Shown one piece after another: positions 53,087 through 62,284 of a stretch of DNA of 64,000 bases. The translations under genes were made by a program, and so were the position numbers. Under the pieces are notes generated by a model. The model ran no database searches. It saw nothing but the letters and a program-made list of their open reading frames with translations, and was not told the DNA's origin. Source of the stretch: Denitrobaculum sp965225735 (GTDB lineage Bacteria; Pseudomonadota; Alphaproteobacteria; Kiloniellales; Kiloniellaceae); NCBI GenBank assembly GCA_965225735.1, contig CBDDBN010000026.1, positions 248,001 through 312,000 of the forward strand. The letters run 5' to 3'. How positions within the stretch are numbered: position 1 is the first letter of the stretch; each line of letters opens with the position of its first letter.

Positions 53087-54988
53087 TCACGACTGTGCAT
53101 CCAAATAAGCAATGATCTGCTCAGCCAAGCTGTCCGGGTCGCTCTCTCCGCTCTTGAGTACGATCTCGGCATTTTCAGGAGTCTCGTAGTCTGAATCGAT
53201 GCCCGTGAAATTCTTGAGCTCGCCGGCGCGGGCCTTCTTATAGAGGCCCTTTGGATCGCGCTGCTCGCAAATCTCCAACGGCGTGTCGACGAACACCTCG
53301 ACGAACTCCCCCTCCTCCATCAAGGCGCGGGCCATCTGCCGTTCGGCGCGGAAGGGTGAGATAAAGGAGGCGAGCACGATCAGACCGGCATCCACCATGA
53401 GTTTGGCCACTTCGGCGACCCGGCGAATGTTCTCGACACGGTCCTGATCGGTAAAGCCCAGGTCTTTGTTGAGCCCGTGGCGTACGTTGTCGCCATCGAG
53501 CAGATAGGTACGTTTCCCACGAGCGTGGAGCTTCTGCTCCAACCGGTCGGCGACCGTTGACTTGCCGGAGCCGGAAAGCCCCGTGAACCAGAGAACGCAA
53601 GGCTTCTGAGCGTTCAACCTGGCCCGCGTCGTCTTGTCGATCTTCATGTCGTGCCAGGCAATGTTGCTGGCGCGACGCAGACCGAAATCGATCATGCCGG
53701 CGGCAACGGTCGCGTTGGTGAACTTGTCGACCAGAATAAAGGCGCCCGTTTGACGATTTTCCCGGTAGGGGTCGAAGGCCACGGCCCGGTCCAGCGCCAC
53801 CTTACAGTAACCGACCTCATTCAGCCCGAGGGTCTTGGCCGCCAGATGTTCAAGGGTATTCACGTCCACCTTGTGCACCAGGTCCATAACGCGGGCCTCG
53901 GCCTGGGCCGATGCGAAACGTGCGACATAGCTGCGCTCCGGCAGCATCGGCTCACTGTCCATCCAGATGATGTGTGCAGCGAACTGATCGACCACTTCGG
54001 GGGCGGATTCAGGATCGGCCAGCAGATCGCCGCGGCTGACATCGATCTCATCCTCCAGGACCAGCGTGACCGACTGTCCCACCTGCCCGGCCTCGAGATC
54101 GCCCGAGGGTCCCAGGATCCGCTTAACCTTCGACGTCTTGCCCGAGAGGCCGGCCAGCAGGCTGTCGCCGACGCGGATCCTTCCCGCAGCGATGCTGCCG
54201 CTGAAGCCCCGGAAATCATGGTTCGGGCGGTTCACCCATTGCACCGGCAGACGGAAAGGCTGCGAAAGGGCTTTCTCAGCAGCGCCGCTGGTCACGTCGA
54301 TTTCTTCCAGCAGCGACATGAAGGTGGGGCCGGGATACCAAGGCATTGATGCGCCCGGATGAAAGACGTTTTCGCCCGTGAGCGCCGAGAGGGGGATGGC
54401 GTAAACGGTCTCGATCTGCAGGCCTTCTGCGAAGGCCTGATAGTCCTCGAAGATTTCCTCAAAGCGCGCCTGGTCGTAATCGACCAGATCCATTTTGTTG
54501 ACGGCCAGCACAACCTGCCGGATGCCGAGCAGCGAAACGATAAAAGAATGCCTGCGGGTCTGGGTGAGGATGCCCTTGCGCGCATCGACCAGGATCACCG
54601 CAACATCCGCCGTAGAAGCACCGGTCGCCATGTTGCGCGTGTACTGCTCATGGCCCGGCGTGTCGGCTGCAATGAACTTACGCTTGTCGGTCTCGAAGAA
54701 ACGGTAGGCGACATCGATGGTGATGCCCTGTTCCCGTTCGGCCTGCAGGCCGTCTACGAGCAGCGCTAGATCCACTTCCTCGCCCTGCGTGCCATACTTT
54801 TTGCTCTCGCTCTCGGTCGCTGAGAGCTGATCTTCGAAAACAGTTTTAGAGTCGTAGAGCAGGCGCCCGAGAAGCGTCGATTTGCCGTCGTCAACGGAGC
54901 CGCAGGTGATAAAGCGAAGGCTGTCTTTGGCATCCTGCGCCGTCAGATAGGCCTCGATATCGAAGTCCGAGCGTAGAGCCGTATCCAT
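53087..54988 (-). CDS. cysN: Bifunctional sulfate adenylyltransferase subunit 1 / adenylylsulfate kinase (CysNC)
   Basis: The 633-residue product is a fusion. Residues 1-440 are the CysN GTPase, with G1 (GSVDDGKST), G3 (DTPGHEQYTRNMATGAS) and G4 (NKMD). Residues about 445-633 are the CysC kinase, with P-loop GLSGSGKST at about 466-474 and an LDGDNVRHGLNKDLGFT active-site segment. The first half drives the ATP sulfurylase reaction with CysD; the second phosphorylates APS to PAPS. It starts at 54988, overlapping the cysD stop. Both activities seem intact. Confidence 0.96.
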   Translation of the reverse strand: MDTALRSDFDIEAYLTAQDAKDSLRFITCGSVDDGKSTLLGRLLYDSKTVFEDQLSATESESKKYGTQGEEVDLALLVDGLQAEREQGITIDVAYRFFETDKRKFIAADTPGHEQYTRNMATGASTADVAVILVDARKGILTQTRRHSFIVSLLGIRQVVLAVNKMDLVDYDQARFEEIFEDYQAFAEGLQIETVYAIPLSALTGENVFHPGASMPWYPGPTFMSLLEEIDVTSGAAEKALSQPFRLPVQWVNRPNHDFRGFSGSIAAGRIRVGDSLLAGLSGKTSKVKRILGPSGDLEAGQVGQSVTLVLEDEIDVSRGDLLADPESAPEVVDQFAAHIIWMDSEPMLPERSYVARFASAQAEARVMDLVHKVDVNTLEHLAAKTLGLNEVGYCKVALDRAVAFDPYRENRQTGAFILVDKFTNATVAAGMIDFGLRRASNIAWHDMKIDKTTRARLNAQKPCVLWFTGLSGSGKSTVADRLEQKLHARGKRTYLLDGDNVRHGLNKDLGFTDQDRVENIRRVAEVAKLMVDAGLIVLASFISPFRAERQMARALMEEGEFVEVFVDTPLEICEQRDPKGLYKKARAGELKNFTGIDSDYETPENAEIVLKSGESDPDSLAEQIIAYLDAQS

Positions 54989-55944
54989 CAGAAGTATCCT
55001 TCCTGCTTCTTCTTTTCCATGGAACCGATCTGATCTTGATCGATCACACGCCCCTGCCGCTCAGAGGCACGGCTTTGTAGAAGCTCGAGGATAATCTCGG
55101 GAACCGACGACGCCGCGGATTCCACCGCGCCAGTCAAGGGGTAGCAGCCGAGAGTCCGGAAGCGCACCAATTTCTGTGCGGGAACTTCACCGGGTTCGAG
55201 AGGTAGACGATCGTCGTCCACCATCACCAGAACGCCGTCGCGCTCGACCACTGGCCGCTCCGCCGCAAAGTAGAGAGGCACCAGCGGTATGTCCTCCCGA
55301 TGGATGTATTGCCAGACGTCCAACTCGGTCCAGTTGGACAGCGGGAAGACGCGCACGCTCTCGCCCGGGGCCACGCGGGTGTTATAGAGGTTCCAGAGCT
55401 CTGGACGCTGCGCCTTCGGGTCCCAACGGTGTGATTTCGAACGAAAGGAAAAGACCCGTTCCTTCGCACGAGATTTTTCCTCATCCCGCCGCGCACCGCC
55501 GAAAGCGGCGTCGAAGCCATGTTTATCGAGCGCCTGCTTTAGCGCCTCGGTTTTCATGACATCGGTGTGGAGTTTGGATCCGTGGGAGATCGGCCCGATT
55601 CCCTTCGCCACGCCCTCTTGATTGGTGTGGACGATCAGATCCAGGCCCAGCTTCGCAGCCAGCTGGTCGCGGAAGCTAATCATCTCGCGAAACTTCCAGG
55701 TGGTATCCACATGGAGCAGCGGGAATGGCGGTTTGCCGGGCGCAAAGGCTTTCATGGCCAGATGCAGCATCACGGCGGAATCTTTGCCGATCGAATAGAG
55801 CATCACGGGATTACGAAATTCCGCGGCAACCTCACGGATAATGTGGATGCTCTCAGCTTCAAGCCGGTCTAGATGGGACAAACCGGCCTGGGTCTCGCTT
55901 AGCGTTTTTAGGGTCTGCATGGCACTCGCGTTGATAGGTTTCAT
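54988..55944 (-). CDS. cysD: Sulfate adenylyltransferase subunit 2
   Basis: The 318-residue product has the PP-loop motif YSIGKDSAVMLHLAMKAF (residues about 50-67) and the CysD strings VHTNQEG and FGGARRDEEKSRAKER. It forms APS from ATP and sulfate with CysN, the first step of assimilation. The ATG at 55944 has a GAGGAAG site 4 bases upstream. It is the first gene of a two-gene operon with cysNC. No cysH or cysJI gene is near. Confidence 0.96.
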   Translation of the reverse strand: MKPINASAMQTLKTLSETQAGLSHLDRLEAESIHIIREVAAEFRNPVMLYSIGKDSAVMLHLAMKAFAPGKPPFPLLHVDTTWKFREMISFRDQLAAKLGLDLIVHTNQEGVAKGIGPISHGSKLHTDVMKTEALKQALDKHGFDAAFGGARRDEEKSRAKERVFSFRSKSHRWDPKAQRPELWNLYNTRVAPGESVRVFPLSNWTELDVWQYIHREDIPLVPLYFAAERPVVERDGVLVMVDDDRLPLEPGEVPAQKLVRFRTLGCYPLTGAVESAASSVPEIILELLQSRASERQGRVIDQDQIGSMEKKKQEGYF

Positions 55945-56313
55945 GCTTCCTCACCCGCAACTCTCGCCGTCAGCTGCCGGGCATGCAGGTGCTTATAGTA
56001 AGAGAGCGCCGCCACTTAAACCTCTTTCACCCAGCCGGGTGAGGATTAGCACTTTCGATCTTAGCGCGATCACGGCTTCAATCTTTCGGAGTCGTGTAAA
56101 CTTATGCGAAGAATACGACCTTCCCAGCGGTGTGCTGCCTCGCAGACGCCCCGAATTTATCACAGAATCCGCGCGTGTCTTCCAGGCGCGGCATCTTGGA
56201 TTGCAATAGAAAATCCCAAACGCCGAGAAACAGATGATCTCAATTCAAGAGCTGGGATACACTCGGCGCCTCCATTCGCTCCTCACCTCGGCTCCTCAAG
56301 CATAAGAGGCTTT
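55945..56313. other. Divergent intergenic region between cysD and a membrane-protein gene
   Basis: The stretch should hold both promoters. The plus-strand frame that extends upstream to 56104 has no membrane or signal character and no ribosome site, so I do not include it in the membrane-protein gene. No hairpin or repeat was recognised. Confidence 0.4.
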
Positions 56314-57036
56314 ATGTACCCCACGTCTTTCAGCCTGTATCTTCGTCTCTGGCCAACCGTGGCCTTCGCCGTCGTGGGTGAGACCATCGTTCAGATCCTG
56401 CACGAGAGACTGGAAAGCGGCGGCGGCCTGATCTTCGCATCGGTCTTGATCTGGTCTTATCTGGCCTTTAACGCACACGCCGCCCTTTTGCTTCCCGAGA
56501 CGCGCGACAAGCGCGAGGACAGCCGCCGCGTTATAGGTTTCGCATTGCGAACTTTCGGACTGGGCCTGCTGATGTCGGTCCCGGTCGTTTTTGCGGCTAT
56601 TGCGGCGCTGTCGGGAGAGCTCCAGGGCGGAGCTTTTGGCATCGAGGTTGGCGATATCGTCACAGTCGGCGTCTTGCTGATCATATGCTTTATCGTTGTC
56701 TTTGGGCTGCTCGGGACGCTTTTACCTGCTTTCGTTGCCGACAAAGGAAGAGGTGTGAGCGCCGCCTTTGCGCGCGGACGGGCACAGTTTTTCTGGATGA
56801 TGAGCCAGTTTCTGGCGGGACCGATTGTTGTATTCGTATTCGCGAACGCGATTATCTTCGGTGGGCAGGCCTTGATGCATCCGCACATCGACCTTCTCAA
56901 CGCGATCTACTTTCCCAATATACCGTTGTTTCTGATCCTGATTGCCGGCTATCTCATTCAGGCATTGGGCACAATCATGACCGCGTGGGTCCTGTCCTCC
57001 GCCTACATGCGGGCGGAGGAAGCTTCTCAGGCCTGA
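56314..57036 (+). CDS. Polytopic membrane protein of unknown function, 240 residues
   Basis: The product has about six hydrophobic segments (for example LWPTVAFAVVGETIVQILH, LIFASVLIWSYLAFNAHAA, VGVLLIICFIVVFGLLG, IPLFLILIAGYLI) and short charged loops. It resembles uncharacterised membrane proteins and has no transporter motif that I can name. The ATG at 56314 (AGAGG just upstream) is preferred since the membrane part starts there. It is convergent with the histidine kinase gene; one base separates the stops. Confidence 0.7.
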   Translation: MYPTSFSLYLRLWPTVAFAVVGETIVQILHERLESGGGLIFASVLIWSYLAFNAHAALLLPETRDKREDSRRVIGFALRTFGLGLLMSVPVVFAAIAALSGELQGGAFGIEVGDIVTVGVLLIICFIVVFGLLGTLLPAFVADKGRGVSAAFARGRAQFFWMMSQFLAGPIVVFVFANAIIFGGQALMHPHIDLLNAIYFPNIPLFLILIAGYLIQALGTIMTAWVLSSAYMRAEEASQA

Positions 57037-57037
57037 T

Positions 57038-60034
57038 CTAAGCCGCTTCCGGGCGCAGGATCCGTACCGCAGGAAACATGACGGATACCGAGGTGCCCTC
57101 GCCGGGGGCGCTTTCGATTTCGAACTCTGCTCCATGCAGTTCCGCCAGGCGTTTACAGAGCGGCAGGCCGAGGCCGGTGCCTTCATGCTCCCGGCTAACC
57201 GTGCTGTCGACCTGTCCAAAAGGCTGCAGCACTTTGGGAATATCCTTCGCGGCGATACCGATGCCGGTGTCTTGGACCGTCAGCCTGATCCGTCCGCGCC
57301 GATTCTCGGCGAAGACCCGGATCGAACCTTCCTCAGGCGTGAACTTCACCGCATTGCTCAGGAGGTTGATCAGGATCTGCTTGATCCTGCGCTCGTCGGC
57401 CAGCAGCAGCGGCAGCCCGGAAGGAAGTTCGTTGACCAGCGCGACATTGGCCAGCTCCGCTCGGCTGCGCACCATGGCCAGGCAGTGCTCGGCGGTGGCG
57501 GCCAGGTCCAGAGGCTCTTCATGCAATTCGATCTTGTCGGCCTCAGCCTTGGAGAGATCCAATATGTCGTTAATGAGATCGAGCAGATGCAGCCCCGAGG
57601 ACTTGATGTCATCGGCGTAGCTCTTGTACTTCGGGCTTCCCAACGGCCCGAGCATTTCCATCGAAAGAAACTCGGAGAAGCCGATGACGGCATTCAGAGG
57701 GGTCCGCAGCTCGTGGCTCATCACGGCCAAGAAATCGGACTTCGCCCGGTTCGCGACTTCGGCATGCTCTTTGGTTTCCACCAGTTCGCTCTCGACCCGT
57801 TTCTGCTCCGAGATGTCCGTGTGAACGCCGACATGGTAGAGGACATCGCCATTATCATCGAAGACCGGGTTAACCACCAGGCGGCTCCAGAACTGGGATC
57901 CGTCCTTCCGGTAATTCATAATGTCGACGCGCACGGGATTGTGGGTCTTCAGGCCCTCCTCAAGCGTCTCCCGCGTGGCGGGGTCGGTTTCCGGCCCCTG
58001 GAGGAACCAGCTGTTCTTCCCGAGCACGTCTTCGGGCTCGTATCCGGTCAAACGGGTGAACGCGGGGTTGACGAAGATCGTCGGATCTCCGGGCTGACGC
58101 GGGTCGGAGATGATGACGCCTGCCTCGGTCGCAGTGACGGCCGCGGCCAGCCGCGTGTTCTCGGCGGCCAGAAGCATGAGCTCCTTCTCGCGCCGCTTAA
58201 AGGGGGTGATATCGCTGTAGAGGCTGATGGTATCGCCCTCGGGCGTGCGGAAGTGTTCCGCGCGAATCCAGCGGTCGCCATCCAGACGAATCTCATGAGC
58301 CTCGTTTTTCGCCCGCAGCCTGGCCTGTTTTGCGACCCAGGACTTCGGATGTTTGGCGGCCTCAAGGTTGCGTCCCGTCTTCGCGTGAAGCGTTGCGATA
58401 TCGGTGAAGCTGGCGCCGGGCTGCACCAGTTTCTCCATTCCGGGGAAGAACAGCTCCCGAAACCGCCTGTTGCAAAGGATCAGGCGCTCATGGGAATCGA
58501 ACAGGGTGACGCCATCCGAACTGCTTTCGATCGCGCGGGTGAGACGCGCCTGCGCCGCCGCCGCGTGCTCGGCCACCATCCGCTCCACGGTGATGTCGGT
58601 TCCGGTGCCCCGGTAACCTAGAAAACTGCCGTTGGCGTCAAAACGCGGCTTGCCGCTCAGCTTGATCCAGCGCAGATGCCCGTCGGTCAGATCGATGCGG
58701 TAAGTGAAATCCCGGAACCCGGCATGACGCGCCAGTTCTTCCTCGTGCGCCTGGGCCGCCGCGGGATCAATCGCGGGATCGAGCACCTCGAACACCCGCC
58801 GGCCGATAAAGCTGGAGGGATCCATCCCGGTCGCATCCCGCACCCGGTCGGAGACATAGGTGAAGCTTTGATCGGGCCCCATCTCCCAAAACCAGTCCGA
58901 TGCGGCATTGGCGATGTCGCGCAGACGGTCCTCGCTATCGCTGACCGCCTGCAGCATGGCTTCGCGATGGCGAACTTCGCGCGCCACAGAACGCCCCACC
59001 AGGAAGGTGGCCAACTGCAGGGCCAGACAGGCCGCCGCCGCGAAGATCCAGGACGTCAGGAAGCGCTTACGCCAGATCGCCGAAATGTCGTCCGAAGACA
59101 AGGTAGCCAAAAGGATCTGACCGAAGTGATCGAGCGCTTTCCAGGTCAGCACCTCAGGTTTCAGGCCGCCTTCATCGTCGGCGAATACCTTGCTGCCGGA
59201 AGGTCTTTCGACATCAGAGACAACATCGAACAGCAATTCGATGTCGAGAGGCGCGTCTTCGGCGCCTTCTACATTCGTACCCGGCTGCGGGCGTTGTACC
59301 CAAAGCCGTCCGTCTTCGGTGACCAGCGTCAGCTTCGCGCCGGCTGGCAGAACCAGGCCCGACCACCATTCTAAAAGCGAGCGAATCGGGAAGCTGGCAG
59401 CCACAAACTTGGAGGTCTCGCCATAGCGGGTCTGGCGGACGATGGTGGCGAACCAGGTTCCATCGATGTTGTAGGGCGAACTGAGAACTGTCGAGCGCTC
59501 TTCAAGTGCCTGAGCCAGCACCGACATCAGCTCGTTCCGGCCCGGCAGCGGGATCGCGGCCCACTGCTCGCCGACCTTGCCATCTGCATCAAGAATCGCC
59601 GCCTGCCGCCAGTGGCCGAGAATCTGCGTCAGAGATTCGCTGGGTAAGGGCTCAGAGGACTGCTGATTGACCAGACTGCCCCACTCGATTTCGCGCAGAA
59701 CCGCCTCATGGTCGGCGAAAAACAGACCGACCGGCACCGCAGCGTCGTCCAGCGCCGATTTCAATTGATGCCGCACCTCACGGCGGACCTCGTGATAGGT
59801 CGTGAAGGCCCAGCCACCCAGCACGATACAGGACAAGACAAAGAGGCCCAGTGAGAAAAGGTCGAAATTCCGGCGCAGATTGCGGTCGTTGTGCGCCCCT
59901 TCGCTCAGAGACGCCCACTTCGGCTTGGCGAGTTTCGGCCACCGCAGCTTCCAGATCCGCTGCGGATCAGCCGTCTCGTCCGCTCGCAGGCGGTCGTTCC
60001 CTATACTCAATCGACCAAACATATTTCCTGTCAT
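57038..60034 (-). CDS. Multi-PAS sensor histidine kinase with a cysteine-less LOV-like domain
   Basis: The 998-residue product has a membrane helix at about 58-78, a periplasmic domain of about 245 residues, and a second helix at about 326-346. Three PAS-type domains follow (about 370-484, 495-612, 630-744), then a HisKA domain (about 764-830; H774 in MSHELRTPLNA) and an ATPase domain (NLLSNAVKFTPEEG, DTGIGIA, GTGLGLPLCKRL). The third PAS has LOV character (VNPAFTRLTGYEPEDVLGKN, FLQGPETD), but the photoactive Cys of the NCRFLQ motif is Ser (S675), the Asn of FWN is Ser, and the late Gln is His (H738). It is a membrane sensor kinase; no response regulator gene is adjacent. The start at 60034 is my choice; TTG 60052 and ATG 60022 are alternatives. 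Confidence 0.9.
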   Translation of the reverse strand: MTGNMFGRLSIGNDRLRADETADPQRIWKLRWPKLAKPKWASLSEGAHNDRNLRRNFDLFSLGLFVLSCIVLGGWAFTTYHEVRREVRHQLKSALDDAAVPVGLFFADHEAVLREIEWGSLVNQQSSEPLPSESLTQILGHWRQAAILDADGKVGEQWAAIPLPGRNELMSVLAQALEERSTVLSSPYNIDGTWFATIVRQTRYGETSKFVAASFPIRSLLEWWSGLVLPAGAKLTLVTEDGRLWVQRPQPGTNVEGAEDAPLDIELLFDVVSDVERPSGSKVFADDEGGLKPEVLTWKALDHFGQILLATLSSDDISAIWRKRFLTSWIFAAAACLALQLATFLVGRSVAREVRHREAMLQAVSDSEDRLRDIANAASDWFWEMGPDQSFTYVSDRVRDATGMDPSSFIGRRVFEVLDPAIDPAAAQAHEEELARHAGFRDFTYRIDLTDGHLRWIKLSGKPRFDANGSFLGYRGTGTDITVERMVAEHAAAAQARLTRAIESSSDGVTLFDSHERLILCNRRFRELFFPGMEKLVQPGASFTDIATLHAKTGRNLEAAKHPKSWVAKQARLRAKNEAHEIRLDGDRWIRAEHFRTPEGDTISLYSDITPFKRREKELMLLAAENTRLAAAVTATEAGVIISDPRQPGDPTIFVNPAFTRLTGYEPEDVLGKNSWFLQGPETDPATRETLEEGLKTHNPVRVDIMNYRKDGSQFWSRLVVNPVFDDNGDVLYHVGVHTDISEQKRVESELVETKEHAEVANRAKSDFLAVMSHELRTPLNAVIGFSEFLSMEMLGPLGSPKYKSYADDIKSSGLHLLDLINDILDLSKAEADKIELHEEPLDLAATAEHCLAMVRSRAELANVALVNELPSGLPLLLADERRIKQILINLLSNAVKFTPEEGSIRVFAENRRGRIRLTVQDTGIGIAAKDIPKVLQPFGQVDSTVSREHEGTGLGLPLCKRLAELHGAEFEIESAPGEGTSVSVMFPAVRILRPEAA

Positions 60035-60490
60035 CCAAGGTCCCGTGACCAATCAGCCCCCTTAACTGAAGATGTCACTCGATCCTGCACTCGTATTGCG
60101 CCGGTAAATTCCCTTTATGGTTAACGAAAAGACCACAGATGAATGAAAAAAGAGTTAATATTTACCGCCTGTTAAGGTCGCTGCCCTGCCTCGGTGGCGT
60201 AGGGCGGGCACGGCCAGCCGAACCAGGAATTCGAGAACGATAAGATCCGCTGCCTGTTATGCTGCAATGCAGCGCCAGACCCCAGTCTGCGTATTGTTTT
60301 CTGGTTTGTCGCAATTCAGACAGCAGTTGTCGCGAGAGACGAAGCTCAACACCGCCGATTCCAGGAAATGTCGATCTTAAGGAACCCTTTTCAGGGGCTT
60401 GAGGTGTGCCTTGCAAGCTGGGAGCCGACGGCGCGGAAAAAGCCGTCTTTCTTGCAGGCACGGATGCAGACGCGGTTAAGGAATAAGAAC
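60035..60490. other. Intergenic region and structured leader upstream of the corrinoid protein gene
   Basis: The left part is the promoter region of the histidine kinase. From about 60370 onward a series of hairpins leads to the corrinoid gene: a small CCCT/AGGG stem and the larger element at 60406-60461 (listed separately). A plus-strand frame runs through the leader from an ATG at 60368, but the corrinoid domain and its ribosome site begin at 60491. Confidence 0.45.
60406..60461 (+). promoter_or_regulatory. Structured 5' leader with a terminator-like hairpin
   Basis: GTGCC plus TGCAAG (60406-60417, one bulged T) pairs with CTTGCAGGCAC (60451-60461), enclosing an inner stem GACGGC/GCCGTC (60427-60447) that is followed by TTTCTT. 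The outer stem and the terminator-like inner stem share the T-run. It lies 30-85 bases before the corrinoid gene. Attenuation or a riboswitch expression platform is possible; no known aptamer class was recognised. Confidence 0.45.
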
Positions 60491-61189
60491 ATGTCTGATG
60501 AAGATGATCTCGACCTACGGTCCCTTGATGACGACGAACTCGTCAAACAGATGCATGACGACCTCTACGACGGCTTGAAAGAAGAGATCGAAGAGGGCGT
60601 CAATATCCTGCTCGAGCGCGGCTGGACTCCTTACGACGTCCTGACACAGGCGCTGGTCGAAGGCATGCGTATCGTGGGTATCGATTTCCGCGACGGCATC
60701 CTCTTCGTGCCGGAAGTCCTGCTCGCCGCCAACGCTATGAAGGGCGGCATGGCGATCCTGCGTCCCCTGCTGGCCGAAACGGGCGCCCCCAAGTTGGGTA
60801 AGATGGTCATCGGCACCGTTAAGGGCGACATCCACGATATCGGCAAAAACCTGGTTTCCATGATGATGGAAGGTGCCGGTTTCGACGTGATCGACATCGG
60901 CATTAACAATCCGGTGGAAAACTATCTCGAAGCCATCGAGGAGCATGAGCCGGACATCCTCGGCATGTCGGCCCTGCTGACCACCACCATGCCCTACATG
61001 AAGGTCGTCATCGACACCCTAAAGGAAAAGGGCATGCGTGACGACTACATCGTGCTGGTCGGTGGCGCGCCGCTCAACGAGGCCTTCGGAGAAGCGATCG
61101 GAGCGGACGCCTATTGCCGCGACGCGGCGGTTGCTGTGGAAACCGCTAAGGAATTCATGGCCCGCAAGCATAATCAACTCAGCAGGTAA
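60491..61189 (+). CDS. Corrinoid (B12-binding) methyltransferase protein
   Basis: The 232-residue product has an N-terminal helical cap (about 13-95) and a Rossmann-like B12-binding domain with the DxHxxG motif GDIHDIGKNL (D113, H115, G118), where H115 is the lower cobalt ligand, and the SALLTTTM and GGAPLNEAF motifs. Such proteins shuttle a methyl group from a methylated amine or betaine, via a substrate-specific methyltransferase, to tetrahydrofolate. The ATG at 60491 has an AAGGAAT site. It heads a cluster with DUF1638, virulence-factor, MTHFR and methyl-THF methyltransferase genes. Confidence 0.93.
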   Translation: MSDEDDLDLRSLDDDELVKQMHDDLYDGLKEEIEEGVNILLERGWTPYDVLTQALVEGMRIVGIDFRDGILFVPEVLLAANAMKGGMAILRPLLAETGAPKLGKMVIGTVKGDIHDIGKNLVSMMMEGAGFDVIDIGINNPVENYLEAIEEHEPDILGMSALLTTTMPYMKVVIDTLKEKGMRDDYIVLVGGAPLNEAFGEAIGADAYCRDAAVAVETAKEFMARKHNQLSR

Positions 61190-61300
61190 GGGCATCTGAG
61201 CGGGTAGGACGCTTCGCGTGCGGTCTGTACAGAGAGAAAGCAGGACTCAGGGTTAGCGCTATCGGCGTCAGATCGCCGGTGCGCTGCCAGGATCGATCCG

Positions 61301-61912
61301 ATGGACCAGAGCATGAACCGAGAGACTCCACATCGCACCTTGCTGATCGCCTGCGGCGCTCTGGCACGCGAAGTCGTGGACCTGATCCGGCTCAACAACT
61401 GGTCGCACCTCGGGGTTACCTGCCTGCCTGCGATCTGGCACAACACACCGCAAAAGATCCCGGAAGGCGTCCGCCAAAAAATCCGCGACAACCGCGACGC
61501 CTACGACAAGATCTTCGTGCTTTACGGCGACTGCGGCACCGGGGGCGATCTGGACAAGGTTCTGGAGGAAGAAGGCGCGGAGCGGATCGACGGGCCTCAT
61601 TGCTATGCCTTTTACAGCGGTGTGGACGACTTTATTGCCCAGTCGGACGACGACCCGACCTGCTTTTACCTGACCGACTATCTAGTCCGGCACTTCGACC
61701 GCCTAATTATTCAAGGCATGGGGATCGACCGGCACCCGGAACTGCTTTCGATGATCTTCGGCAACTACACCAAACTGGTCTATCTGGCCCAGACGGAAGA
61801 CAAAGACCTGCAGGCCGAAGCGAAGGCCGCTGCGGGCAAGATCGAGCTGGACTACGAGTATCGTTTCACCGGTTACGGCGGGCTGGGGCAGTTTCTCCAG
61901 CAGGCCCATTGA
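61301..61912 (+). CDS. DUF1638-family protein
   Basis: The 203-residue product matches DUF1638: TLLIACGALAREVVDLIRL, VLYGDCGTGGDLDKVL and a CYAFYSGVDDF stretch with several conserved cysteines (C19, C78, C101 by approximate count). The function is unknown. The family recurs with corrinoid methyltransferase genes, so a role in corrinoid or methyl-group handling is likely. The gene follows the corrinoid gene by 111 bases, enough for a separate ribosome site. Confidence 0.88.
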   Translation: MDQSMNRETPHRTLLIACGALAREVVDLIRLNNWSHLGVTCLPAIWHNTPQKIPEGVRQKIRDNRDAYDKIFVLYGDCGTGGDLDKVLEEEGAERIDGPHCYAFYSGVDDFIAQSDDDPTCFYLTDYLVRHFDRLIIQGMGIDRHPELLSMIFGNYTKLVYLAQTEDKDLQAEAKAAAGKIELDYEYRFTGYGGLGQFLQQAH

Positions 61913-61946
61913 TCGCTCAAGATAAGAGCGGACAGAGGAAGAGAGA

Positions 61947-62261
61947 ATGGCAAAACTGACAGTGGTTTACTGGCGCGACATCCCGGCGCAGGTCATCGTC
62001 AAGGCCGGCCGCAAGAACGCCAAGCGGCAATTGGACGAGCGCTTTGAAAAGGCAATCGATCGGGCGGCCATGCGCGCAAAGCTGCGTGACAGCGATTCCT
62101 ACCTCGAACACTGGCGTCGTTCGGAACCGCGCGATGTGGGCGAGGACCTGGAAGAAGAGGCAAGACTTGCCGCCGAGGAATTGGAAACCACCTACAGCGA
62201 AGATCGCCTGAAGGAATTGGTCGCGAGCGGCGGCCTTGCATCCGCCGCAGCCGACAGTTAG
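61947..62261 (+). CDS. Virulence-factor-domain small protein
   Basis: The 104-residue product begins AKLTVVYWRDIPAQVIVKAG, the start of the so-called virulence-factor family (PF13769 type), followed by helices rich in Arg, Glu and Ala. The name is historical; no virulence role follows. It recurs with DUF1638 and methylenetetrahydrofolate reductase, so it may be a chaperone or assembly partner in the same pathway. An AGAGGAAGAGAG run lies just before the ATG. Confidence 0.85.
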   Translation: MAKLTVVYWRDIPAQVIVKAGRKNAKRQLDERFEKAIDRAAMRAKLRDSDSYLEHWRRSEPRDVGEDLEEEARLAAEELETTYSEDRLKELVASGGLASAAADS

Positions 62262-62284
62262 ACACCCGACCCGAGGATATCGCC

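Noticed and set aside
57134..58621. A 495-codon open frame on the strand opposite the histidine kinase
   Set aside because: It lies entirely within the clearly coding kinase gene, has a composition expected of an antisense frame in GC-rich DNA, and shows no recognisable domain or ribosome site.
60160..60490. A cobalamin riboswitch upstream of the corrinoid gene
   Set aside because: I looked for the conserved B12-box and the GGTG/GCCACTG-type elements and did not find them in a plausible order; only the hairpins are reported.
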